From Oscillospiraceae bacterium (GTDB lineage: Bacteria > Bacillota > Clostridia > Oscillospirales > Ruminococcaceae), in assembly GCA_017473745.1 (NCBI GenBank), contig JAFUJP010000037.1:1-41502 (forward strand): DNA of 41,502 nt. The letters are read 5' to 3'. The position numbers and the translations under genes are program-made. The notes beneath the pieces were generated by a model. That model was not told the origin of the DNA. It ran no database searches and saw only the letters and a list, made by a program, of their open reading frames with translations. Positions 24,401 through 31,397 of the stretch are shown piece by piece. Every line of letters starts with the position of its first letter. Within the stretch, counting starts at the first letter, position 1.

Positions 24401-25986
24401 GAGTTGACACTGTTTCCGGAGAAATAAAGGCTGTAGGAAAAATGGATCATAAATCTGCATTCTCCATCACTCCGCCTACATATGCGGAAGGCATGGTTTT
24501 TGTTGCACTTTCTGACGGTTCCGTACAGGCATTTAATGCAGAAACCCTTGAATCCCTCTGGCTCTTCAAAGATCCTCTCGGCGGACAGCCGAACTGCCCT
24601 ATTAATGTAAAAAACGGCTACCTTTATACCGGTTTCTGGAACAGCGAAACCGGAGATGCAAACTTTGTATGTCTTACCATAACGGATGAAAATCCCAATG
24701 CTGAAAAAGAATATAAAAATGCTTCCTGGTATTATACAGCAAAAGGCGGCTTCTATTGGGCGGGAGCTTTTGTATCGGATGAATTTGTGATAATCGGAAC
24801 CGATGACGGAACCAACAAATGCACAAGCCAGAGTTCAAACCTTCTTTTGTTTGATGCCAGAACCGGTGAAGAGTTTGACCGTTGGGAAAACCTTAACGGA
24901 GATATAAGAAGTACCGTTTCTTATGACAAACAGACGGATGCCTATTATTTCACTTCCAAAGGCGGAAGTTTCTATTCCGTAAAAGTAATTGAAACAGAAA
25001 ACGGATGGAAATTTGATAACGGATGGAGTGTAAACCTCAATAACGGTTCAGCAAGCACTCCCATGAGCACATGTTCTCCCGTAGTATATAACGGAAGAGC
25101 ATATGTCGGTGTTTCCGGAGCGGGACAGTTTACTGCCTATTCCGGTCATAATATAACCGTTATCGATCTTGATAAAAAAGCGATTGCATACAGCGTTGAA
25201 ACACAGGGATATCCCCAGACCAGCGGCCTTCTTACAACCGCGTATGAAGAAGAAAGCGGATATGTTTATATTTATTATTTCGATAACTACACCCCGGGAA
25301 AATTGCGTGTGTTGAGGGATAAAAAAGGCCAGACAGAAGCAGATTATCTTACTGCCGAAGGAACACGCAGCACGGCATATGCAATATTTACTCCCACGGG
25401 AAATCATGCACAGTATGCAATCTGCAGCCCTATCGTTGATGAATATGGCACGATTTATTTCAAAAATGACTCCGCGCATCTTATGGCTTTCGGAAGCATG
25501 ATTGAAAAAATTGAGATTACCCAAAATCCGGATAAAATGACTTATGCGGAAGGTGAAACCTTTGATCCGAAAGGTATGGTTGTTACTGCAACCTATGCTA
25601 ACGGAAAAACAAGGGACGTAACGGATTACATAAGCTTTAATGAAGATCCGCTTTCTGAATCCAATAAGATTGTTACCATATCGTTTAAACATGTTCTGTA
25701 TCACAATGTGGAAAACGGAACAGCAATGACAAGCGGTATTAATACCTCTACACCTGTCACAACTATTGAAGTCGAAATTGACGGAGACGGAGAAGAAAAC
25801 GAAGTAATAAAAGGTGATATAAACAGCGATGGAACGGTAAACGTTTTTGATCTGATCAAACTACGCCAATATTTGCTTGAAAGCAATACCGAAATCAATG
25901 AAGCAAACGCAGATATGAATTCTGACGGAAAAACAAATATTTTTGATCTGATTGCGCTTCGTCAAAAACTGCTCGAAAATGACTGA
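21445..25986 (+). CDS. Secreted dockerin protein with PQQ-like beta-propeller, 1513 aa
   Basis: The start is at ATG 21445 behind GAGGAGG. An earlier in-frame ATG at 21409 lies inside the previous gene. The signal peptide (SLMLSVLMVIGIMPMSVFA) ends near residue 29. A helical/beta region follows to about 390, then cadherin-like beta-sandwich domains (TLKSISVKDQDGVDQV; NITISVSAN-type strands) to about 850. A beta-propeller with PQQ-like blades lies at about 942-1355 (VGSPIIVDGDIVTYAGDEIY, FVALSDGSVQAFNAETLESL, CSPVVYNGRAYVGVSG). A bacterial Ig-like domain (MTYAEGETFDPKGMVV) and a dockerin (DINSDGTVNVFDL, DMNSDGKTNIFDL) complete it. Bacteroides BtuG, a surface cobalamin-binding protein, is also a beta-propeller; a similar role here is inference, as propellers are versatile. 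Confidence 0.85.
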   Translation: MKKDFGKRLLSLMLSVLMVIGIMPMSVFAAQENAFILVAEAGGNLVVAPEYIYYTEEQTVRQALMASHHEFVGIEDDWITAIDGVTGNFKRSDEDGNYELNNPASEVEYYRFSEEENSQPSEGLKQLMTAMADYALKPADVKAAAKEEYDTAYASFVGIDSASAAVLADNINAAVKAYEDSQSGGAFAVTFTDGVNVHAGATITAENAYGKIWSDEDGDGILSLPTGEYYFVLEKNGLRAEGNISVSGAMEIAAVLQEELWLDLDAFRLSGSYEAQNTEDGQFVDDEYALDEWNGRNLTVAVNDIFAGTVYSYVEYNEEILNEIPTLTAIYKSAQNGEEREQELPFESFTSGAVGVLKKGAEGNTVIYRVSRTGDDGFVYSQDYTVTFERVPTLKSISVKDQDGVDQVATEKFDGNINEYTYKVVNDVTAVKINAVPFYDSYSVTVNGAEATGEVTLNISTDEETVFEITVSANGYSNTYKITILPGEGKKFNFITENQAVTLEVVNSNGEVMPYKKFKEGTNGNRYQYVLVPGETYSYVATEDTYYHVADEFRIEDVANSTINVSVPTEDWLTELAFGMKTSSTSKDELPLNGAFSASNHKYEVELVDTEHIPYVWATSIADKNIKIKAIYNQVFSSALYHGVENNVDLISGYTKGEKLNRFLMDENPIENTVTIRLEKEVNGVNQYQDYTVEFKRNLTIKDISAKCDGMTATLVQKDESTGFSSDVKEYSVTVSMAAKILELSFATYKDKKAFGEEEVGYRVKVNGKDVTETGTGEVELNGTIETEIVQILVENEKAPEGTTEYKISVLKSPPVETAFIVAPETAMLAVYETMSGERVWADENGKYRFCEGYSYNYVLTEYGYVGKAGILEVTRDENETLVIKNGEEKYVVTESENGGEVTIEWSLVKAEENNKIDKTIESEWSDFRGNENNNAVVDALIPTSAENGTLYWANQIGEGIDSDAVGSPIIVDGDIVTYAGDEIYRVDTVSGEIKAVGKMDHKSAFSITPPTYAEGMVFVALSDGSVQAFNAETLESLWLFKDPLGGQPNCPINVKNGYLYTGFWNSETGDANFVCLTITDENPNAEKEYKNASWYYTAKGGFYWAGAFVSDEFVIIGTDDGTNKCTSQSSNLLLFDARTGEEFDRWENLNGDIRSTVSYDKQTDAYYFTSKGGSFYSVKVIETENGWKFDNGWSVNLNNGSASTPMSTCSPVVYNGRAYVGVSGAGQFTAYSGHNITVIDLDKKAIAYSVETQGYPQTSGLLTTAYEEESGYVYIYYFDNYTPGKLRVLRDKKGQTEADYLTAEGTRSTAYAIFTPTGNHAQYAICSPIVDEYGTIYFKNDSAHLMAFGSMIEKIEITQNPDKMTYAEGETFDPKGMVVTATYANGKTRDVTDYISFNEDPLSESNKIVTISFKHVLYHNVENGTAMTSGINTSTPVTTIEVEIDGDGEENEVIKGDINSDGTVNVFDLIKLRQYLLESNTEINEANADMNSDGKTNIFDLIALRQKLLEND

Positions 25987-26028
25987 AAAATATTACCGTA
26001 AAATAACAACTGTTAAAAGGTGAAAATA

Positions 26029-27054
26029 ATGATAAAAAGGATAATAAGTTTTCTGGTTGTATTTTTAATGAGTTTTAGTCTTTCTGCCTGTTCTGAAAAT
26101 CAGGAAATACCGGATTCTCCGGAAAATAACGTACAGGAAGAATCTTCAGTTTCCGAAGAAAACGAACAGGATATTTCCGTGCTTCAAATGACCGCGGAGA
26201 CTCTTCTCAAAATCGCAGGAGAGCCTGTTTACGGTTCTGTTGGCGGTGACTGGACTGCTTTCGGTCTTGCAAGAATGGATAAAGAATCCAATTCGGAATG
26301 GCTTGAAACATATTACGAGAAGCTTGAAAAATACGTTGCAGACTGCGGCGGTGTTCTGGACAGCAGAAAATATACCGAATATTCCAGAACCGTAATTGTT
26401 CTTACCGCAATCGGAAAAGACCCAACCAATGTCGGCGGATATAATCTTCTTGTTCCTCTCGCTGACTTTGAACAGACTATTTTCCAGGGAATGAATGGCC
26501 CTGCCTATGCGCTTCTTGCTCTTGACAGCGGAAATTACGAGATTCCCGAAAACACAGCAGGAACGACCCAGGCAACAAGAGAATTTTATATTGATTATAT
26601 TCTCAGCAAGGAGTCTCCGAACGGAGGTTGGGGACTTGCCGGCGGTGAAGGCGAAATTGATATTACCGCAATGGTTCTCCAGGCTCTGGCAAAATATCGC
26701 GAAAGGGAAGACGTTTCTGCGGCCATTGACCGTGCTCTTATTTTCCTTTCCGAAAATCAGAACGATATGGGCGGTTACACTGCTTACGGAACCGACGGAA
26801 GTGAGTCAGTTTCCCAGGTTATTGTTGCTCTTTGTGAACTCGGTATTCCGATTAATGACGAGAGATTTGTAAAAAACGGAAGAACGTTGGAGGACAGGCT
26901 CCTTGACTTTATGGTTGAGGACGAAGGTTTCAGGCATATTCTTGAAGAAGAGCCGAATGTTATCGCAACAGAGCAGGCATTTTACGCATTGATTGCCCTT
27001 GACCGTGCTGAAAATGTAATGCCTTCTCTTTACAGTATTTTGGAACAAAATTAA
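26029..27054 (+). CDS. Lipoprotein with alpha/alpha-toroid (prenyltransferase/transcobalamin N-domain-like) fold, 341 aa
   Basis: The start is at ATG 26029, eight bases after AAAAGGTG; GTG 26020 is in frame but overlaps that site. The lipobox LSAC places the lipid-bearing Cys at residue 21. After an acidic linker, residues 45-341 are paired helices. They carry the recurrent motifs NGGWGLAGGEGEIDITAMVL, QNDMGGYTAYGTDGSESVSQ and VIATEQAFYALIALDRAE, the QW-like spacing of alpha/alpha-toroids. The cobalamin-binding N-domain of animal intrinsic factor and transcobalamin has this fold, and bacterial relatives often occur with DUF4430. The very next gene is a DUF4430 lipoprotein, so together they look like a split transcobalamin. 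Terpene cyclase or prenyltransferase activity is unlikely because the protein is extracellular and no DxDD-type motif is seen. Confidence 0.82.
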   Translation: MIKRIISFLVVFLMSFSLSACSENQEIPDSPENNVQEESSVSEENEQDISVLQMTAETLLKIAGEPVYGSVGGDWTAFGLARMDKESNSEWLETYYEKLEKYVADCGGVLDSRKYTEYSRTVIVLTAIGKDPTNVGGYNLLVPLADFEQTIFQGMNGPAYALLALDSGNYEIPENTAGTTQATREFYIDYILSKESPNGGWGLAGGEGEIDITAMVLQALAKYREREDVSAAIDRALIFLSENQNDMGGYTAYGTDGSESVSQVIVALCELGIPINDERFVKNGRTLEDRLLDFMVEDEGFRHILEEEPNVIATEQAFYALIALDRAENVMPSLYSILEQN

Positions 27055-27066
27055 AATTTTGGAAAA

Positions 27067-27098
27067 AGCCGGGTCGATGGTTGAAATCTGACCCGGCT
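27067..27098 (+). terminator. Hairpin between the two lipoprotein genes
   Basis: AGCCGGGTC (27067-27075) and GACCCGGCT (27090-27098) are perfect 9-base arms. No T run follows, so it probably tunes mRNA stability or partial termination inside the operon. Confidence 0.5.
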
Positions 27099-27156
27099 GA
27101 AACACTAAATAGCAATATATTTTATTTATGAGATGCTTTTTAGCATGGAGGAAAAA

Positions 27157-27678
27157 ATGAAAAGAATATTAAACTTTGTTTTGGTGCTCACGTTGATTTT
27201 TGCTCTTGCCGGTTGCGGAGCAGGCAATGCCGCAGCAAACGTAAAAGATGCCAACGGTGACGGAAAACTTACCTGCACAATTGCAGTCAGATGCGACACT
27301 CTCCTCGATAAAAAAGACAAACTTACCGCTGGAAAAGCAGAACTTGTTCCGGAAAACGGAGCGATTCTTGAAGAAAGAGAAGTTGAATTCAAGGCAGGAG
27401 AATCCGTTTTTGACGTTTTCAGAAAGATTTTGAGAGATGAAAAAATACATTTTGAATATGTCGATTCCCAAGCTTACAATTCTGTTTATATCGAAGGAAT
27501 AGGAAACCTTTATGAATTCGACTGCGGGCCGCAGTCCGGCTGGGTTTATATGGTAAACGGAGTGCGTCCGGGTGTGGGATGTTCCGCATATACCCTTGCA
27601 GACGGAGATGAAATTCTGTTCGCATATACCTGCGAACTCGGTGAAGACGTCGAGGCTTTGATAAAAGATGAAAAATGA
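27157..27678 (+). CDS. DUF4430 (transcobalamin C-terminal-like) lipoprotein, 173 aa
   Basis: The start is set at ATG 27157 behind GGAGG, giving a lipoprotein signal with lipobox LAGC (Cys20); an in-frame ATG at 27133 would add eight residues ahead of the signal. Residues 70-168 form a complete DUF4430 domain: FKAGESVFDVFRKILRDEK, YIEGIGNLYEF, then SGWVYMVNGVRPGVGCSAYT and LADGDEILFAYT, the family's most conserved end. The related beta domain of transcobalamin covers bound cobalamin. The alpha/alpha-toroid lipoprotein lies upstream and the transporter T subunit overlaps its 3' end by 11 bases, so it probably hands substrate to that transporter. Confidence 0.9.
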   Translation: MKRILNFVLVLTLIFALAGCGAGNAAANVKDANGDGKLTCTIAVRCDTLLDKKDKLTAGKAELVPENGAILEEREVEFKAGESVFDVFRKILRDEKIHFEYVDSQAYNSVYIEGIGNLYEFDCGPQSGWVYMVNGVRPGVGCSAYTLADGDEILFAYTCELGEDVEALIKDEK

Positions 27679-28552
27679 GAGTTTTTCGGGATTCCATCCG
27701 GTGGTAAACCTTGCGTTTTTTGTGGCTGTTCTCGGAACAACAATGTTTATAATGAATCCGGTTTATCTTTCGGTTTCGATAATAAGTTCCTGTGCTTATC
27801 TTGCGTATCTTAAAGGCGGAAAAGGCTTCGTTCAGCAGGCAGCTTACCTTATTCCGATTCTTTTTATGATGGCGATAATAAACCCCATATTCAACCACGA
27901 AGGTGTAACGGTTCTTTTTTATCTGCATAACGATAACCCGGTTACTTTGGAAGCGGCGCTTTTCGGACTTGCATCCGCAACTATGATGGGCGCTTCAATA
28001 GTATGGTTCAACTGCTGCAATACCGTGTTTACTTCCGATAAAATAATCTACCTTTTCGGAAGGATAATTCCGGCGATGTCCCTTTTGATTTCCATGACCC
28101 TTCGTTTTGTGCCGAGATTCATGAACTACCTGCAGAATGTCATGCGTGTCCAAAAAGGACTTCACCAGCCAAAAAATACAAAAGAAAAATTAAGACAGGC
28201 ACTTTTTGCTTTTTCAGCAACCGTAAGCTGGGCAATGGAACAATCGATAATCTCTGCGGATTCAATGAAAAGCAGAGGATTCGGTTCTGCCGGAAGAACG
28301 GCATATTCAATATATATCTTTGAAAAAAGAGATGCGGCAACTTTGATTTGCCTGACACTGCTTGTGCTGGGAACAGTAATTCCGTGTGTTTTGGGATATA
28401 CGGCATGGACTTATTACCCGAATTTTTCGGGAGAACTTTTTGGCATTGCGCAGTTTGCGGGCTATTTCTGTTACTGCGGAATGTGTCTTTTGCCGCTTAT
28501 TATTGATTTGACGGAGGAAAGAAAATGGAACTCTTTAAGATCCAAAATTTGA
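27668..28552 (+). CDS. ecfT: ECF transporter T component (CbiQ/EcfT family)
   Basis: 294 residues with about six membrane helices, such as VVNLAFFVAVLGTTMFIMNP, AYLIPILFMMAIINPIF and LICLTLLVLGTVIPCVLG. The coupling motif SMKSRGFG (about residue 198) is the Arg-Gly element through which EcfT contacts the ATPases. The family forms the transmembrane scaffold of energy-coupling-factor vitamin and metal importers. Its start overlaps the DUF4430 lipoprotein gene by 11 bases and its end overlaps the ATPase gene by 28, so translation is coupled. CbiQ-type T proteins serve cobalt or vitamins; B12 is favoured here by context. Confidence 0.92.
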   Translation: MKNESFSGFHPVVNLAFFVAVLGTTMFIMNPVYLSVSIISSCAYLAYLKGGKGFVQQAAYLIPILFMMAIINPIFNHEGVTVLFYLHNDNPVTLEAALFGLASATMMGASIVWFNCCNTVFTSDKIIYLFGRIIPAMSLLISMTLRFVPRFMNYLQNVMRVQKGLHQPKNTKEKLRQALFAFSATVSWAMEQSIISADSMKSRGFGSAGRTAYSIYIFEKRDAATLICLTLLVLGTVIPCVLGYTAWTYYPNFSGELFGIAQFAGYFCYCGMCLLPLIIDLTEERKWNSLRSKI

Positions 28553-31140
28553 GTTTTACATATCCGGAACAGGAAGAGCGTGTTCTTAATGATGTATCCA
28601 TAACGCTTAATCAAGGTGATTTTGCGGTTCTTGCAGGTTCTTCCGGATGCGGAAAATCAACACTTTTAAGACAGCTTAAAACTGTTCTTGCACCTCATGG
28701 TGACCGAAAAGGTGAAATACTTTATAACGGAATTCCGATAGATAGTATCAATTCAAAGACCCAGGCGGCAAAAATCGGTTTTGTTCTCCAGGATCCGGAC
28801 AGCCAGATAGTTACGGATAAAGTCTGGCACGAACTTGCTTTCGGTCTTGAAAGCCTTGGGGTGAACAATACCGAGATAAGAGGCCGCGTTGCGGAAATGG
28901 CAAGCTTCTTCGGAATCCAGACATGGTTCCATATGGAAGTTACCCAGCTTTCCGGCGGACAGAAACAGCTTCTTAACCTTGCTTCCATAATGGTTCTTCA
29001 GCCGGATATACTTATTCTTGATGAACCCACAAGCCAGCTTGACCCCATTGCGGCAACGGATTTTCTGGAAACCATCGGCAGAATAAACAGAGAACTCGGA
29101 ACGACGATACTTATATGCGAACACCGTCTTGAAGATGTTATCCCAATGTCAAACAGACTTATTATTCTTGATAAAGGAAAACTGATCGCAGACGGTTCAC
29201 CGGAAAAATCTTTTGATATTTTGAGAAACATTAAACACCCGATGCTCCATTCAATGCCGGCTCATATGAGAATATGGAGCGCCCTTGATTGGAAAACTCC
29301 ATGTCCGCTTACCGCAAGCGACGGAAGAAATGCCCTTTCCGAATGGGCGGAAAACAACAAACTTCTCCCCGTGCCGGAAAGGAAAGGGAAGGAGCGTAAA
29401 GAAGAACCTCGTATCATGCTTGATGAGGTTTGGTTCCGCTATGAAAAAGAAAGCCCGGATATACTTAAAAGCGTTTCGCTGAAAGCATATTCAGGTGAGC
29501 TTCTTTGTATTCTCGGCGGAAACGGAACGGGAAAAAGTACAATGCTTTCGCTTTTAAGCGGACTTAGGAAACCTTACCGCGGAAAGACAAAAGGAATTGA
29601 CGACGGAATAGCCGCTTTGCCGCAGAATCCGCAGATGCTTCTGGTAAAGAAAAATCTTCGGGAAGATTTGCTCTCAGTATTTCCGGATAAAAAGATTGAA
29701 GAGGTTGCAGATAAAATAAGCGAAATGGTAAGCCTTTGCCGCCTTGAAGGACTTCTGGACAGACATCCTTACGACCTTTCAGGAGGCGAACAGCAGCGCG
29801 CTGCCCTTGCAAAGGTACTTCTTCAAAATCCGAACGTTCTGCTTCTTGACGAGCCCACAAAAGGCGTTGACAACGATTTCAAGATAGTATTTGCGCAGAT
29901 ACTCAAGGAACTTACCGCAAGCGGAGTCTGCATTATAATGGTAAGCCATGATGTGGAATTCTGTGCTTCCTATGCAGACAGATGCGGACTTTTCTTTGAC
30001 GGAAATATTGTAACAATAGATGCTCCCCAGCCTTTCTTTGCTGGAAAGAGCTTCTATACTACAACAACCAACAGAATGGCAAGGAATTTGCTCCCCAATG
30101 CGGTAACACCGGAAGATGTTATCATAAGCTGCGGAGGAAAAGTTGAGGAACAAAAACCTCCGAAGCGTTCCGGAAAAATCGATATAATGCCGCCGGAAGA
30201 AAGAAAACCGGAAAAACTTCCGCTATGGAGAAAAATAATCGGAATAGTTACCGGAGCATCGGCCATCGGTCTTTTGCTGTATGCAACCATTGCGTTGGAT
30301 TTAAGCCAGCTTTACAGCGGCACAAATTTTATGAAAGATTACGGTTGGCTTTACGTTCTTATGTTTCTCCTCTTTGGAATTTTTGTGGCAGCTATAAGCC
30401 GCAAGGCTCCGCCAAGAGAGCAAAAACTTATGAAAGGCAAGCTCAGCAAAAGAACAAAGGCAACAATTCTGTTTTCGCTTATAGCGATTCCGCTTACTAT
30501 TGCGGCGGGATTTATGATAGACGGCGGACGCCGATATATGATAATATCGTTTCTGATTATTTTTGAAACGATGCTTCCGTTCTTTCTTGTTTTCGAAGGA
30601 AGAAAACCGCAGGCAAGGGAGCTTATTATTCTTTCGGTTTTAAGCGCTCTTGCCATTGGCGGAAGAGCCGTATTCTTTGCTCTTCCGGGTTTTAAACCGG
30701 TTGCTTCCATGATTATCCTTACGGGAGTTGCTTTCGGCGCAGAAGCAGGATTTATGGTCGGAGCAATGACAATGTTCTGTTCAAATGTACTTTTTGGACA
30801 AGGCCCCTGGACGCCCTGGCAGATGTTTGCAATGGGAATAATAGGACTTCTTTCGGGAATTCTGTTCAGAAAAGGTTTTCTCAACCGCGACAGATTCAGC
30901 CTTGCGGTATTCGGTGCGCTTTGTACTCTGATAATCTACGGAGGAATAATGAACCCCGCTTCAATTCTGATGTATTATGAAAACCCCACATGGGAAATGA
31001 TTCTTACCGCATACATAACCGGTGTTCCGGCGGATGCAATCCATGCCCTTGCAACCGTACTGTTTATCTGGTTCCTTTCGGAACCTATGCTCGAAAAACT
31101 TGACAGAGTAAAAGTAAAGTACGGACTTATAGAAAAGTAA
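28525..31140 (+). CDS. Fused ECF transporter ATPase-ATPase-S component, 871 aa
   Basis: Domain order: ABC ATPase 1 (1-260; Walker A GSSGCGKST, signature LSGGQKQ, Walker B ILILDEPTSQLD), ABC ATPase 2 (290-530; GGNGTGKST, LSGGEQQ, VLLLDEPTKGVD), then a membrane part from about 566 to 871 with eight or nine helices. The last six helices (from LIILSVLSALAIGGRAVFFA to ALATVLFIWFL) and the end EKLDRVKVKYGL resemble ECF substrate-binding S components of the cobalamin type. Together with the T protein just upstream this makes a complete ECF importer in two genes. S-component specificity is inferred from the riboswitches and neighbours. A terminator follows 26 bases after the stop. Confidence 0.9.
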   Translation: MELFKIQNLSFTYPEQEERVLNDVSITLNQGDFAVLAGSSGCGKSTLLRQLKTVLAPHGDRKGEILYNGIPIDSINSKTQAAKIGFVLQDPDSQIVTDKVWHELAFGLESLGVNNTEIRGRVAEMASFFGIQTWFHMEVTQLSGGQKQLLNLASIMVLQPDILILDEPTSQLDPIAATDFLETIGRINRELGTTILICEHRLEDVIPMSNRLIILDKGKLIADGSPEKSFDILRNIKHPMLHSMPAHMRIWSALDWKTPCPLTASDGRNALSEWAENNKLLPVPERKGKERKEEPRIMLDEVWFRYEKESPDILKSVSLKAYSGELLCILGGNGTGKSTMLSLLSGLRKPYRGKTKGIDDGIAALPQNPQMLLVKKNLREDLLSVFPDKKIEEVADKISEMVSLCRLEGLLDRHPYDLSGGEQQRAALAKVLLQNPNVLLLDEPTKGVDNDFKIVFAQILKELTASGVCIIMVSHDVEFCASYADRCGLFFDGNIVTIDAPQPFFAGKSFYTTTTNRMARNLLPNAVTPEDVIISCGGKVEEQKPPKRSGKIDIMPPEERKPEKLPLWRKIIGIVTGASAIGLLLYATIALDLSQLYSGTNFMKDYGWLYVLMFLLFGIFVAAISRKAPPREQKLMKGKLSKRTKATILFSLIAIPLTIAAGFMIDGGRRYMIISFLIIFETMLPFFLVFEGRKPQARELIILSVLSALAIGGRAVFFALPGFKPVASMIILTGVAFGAEAGFMVGAMTMFCSNVLFGQGPWTPWQMFAMGIIGLLSGILFRKGFLNRDRFSLAVFGALCTLIIYGGIMNPASILMYYENPTWEMILTAYITGVPADAIHALATVLFIWFLSEPMLEKLDRVKVKYGLIEK

Positions 31141-31165
31141 AAAATTCCTCTTATATCGTTTCCAC

Positions 31166-31208
31166 AAAAGAAAAGAAACCCCGAAAAATACGGGGTTTCT
31201 TTTCTTTT
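31166..31208 (+). terminator. Terminator at the end of the transporter operon
   Basis: A long stem (31166-31183 with 31191-31208), including AAAGAAACCCCG/CGGGGTTTCTTT, lies around the loop AAAAATA and is followed by T-rich DNA. It is preceded by TTCCTCTTAT-ATC-GTTTCCACA, nearly the same prefix as the hairpin at 2701-2762 on the other side of the operon. Confidence 0.88.
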
Positions 31209-31317
31209 GAAATAATATATTGTTTTCCTTTTTTATTTTGCAAAAGGAAGAATTATACACACCTTCAAACAAATTTTTATTTAAGCGATTCAAAAGAAAA
31301 CATTTTAAAGCTAAAAA

Positions 31318-31357
31318 GAACATATGTTCTTGACTTTGGGATTTTTGGATATATAAT
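31318..31357 (+). promoter_or_regulatory. SOS-controlled promoter with LexA box
   Basis: GAACATATGTTC (31318-31329) is a perfect palindrome matching the Firmicutes LexA/DinR box. It abuts the -35 TTGACT (31330-31335), with TATAAT at 31352-31357 and a 16-base spacer. LexA binding here would block RNA polymerase until DNA damage relieves it. Confidence 0.85.
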
Positions 31358-31397
31358 GAGATTGGGGAATAATAAAATCGGAAAGGACTGATGGCTT

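Noticed and set aside
4454-25986. Reading the dockerin/cohesin genes as a plant-fibre cellulosome
   Set aside because: No glycoside hydrolase, carbohydrate esterase or clear carbohydrate-binding module is visible; riboswitches, DUF4430 domains and an ECF importer point elsewhere. Sugar-binding by the unknown beta domains cannot be excluded.
26029-27054. Terpene cyclase or prenyltransferase enzyme
   Set aside because: The alpha/alpha-toroid fold is shared with these enzymes, but the protein is a lipoprotein outside the cell and lacks DxDD or similar catalytic motifs.
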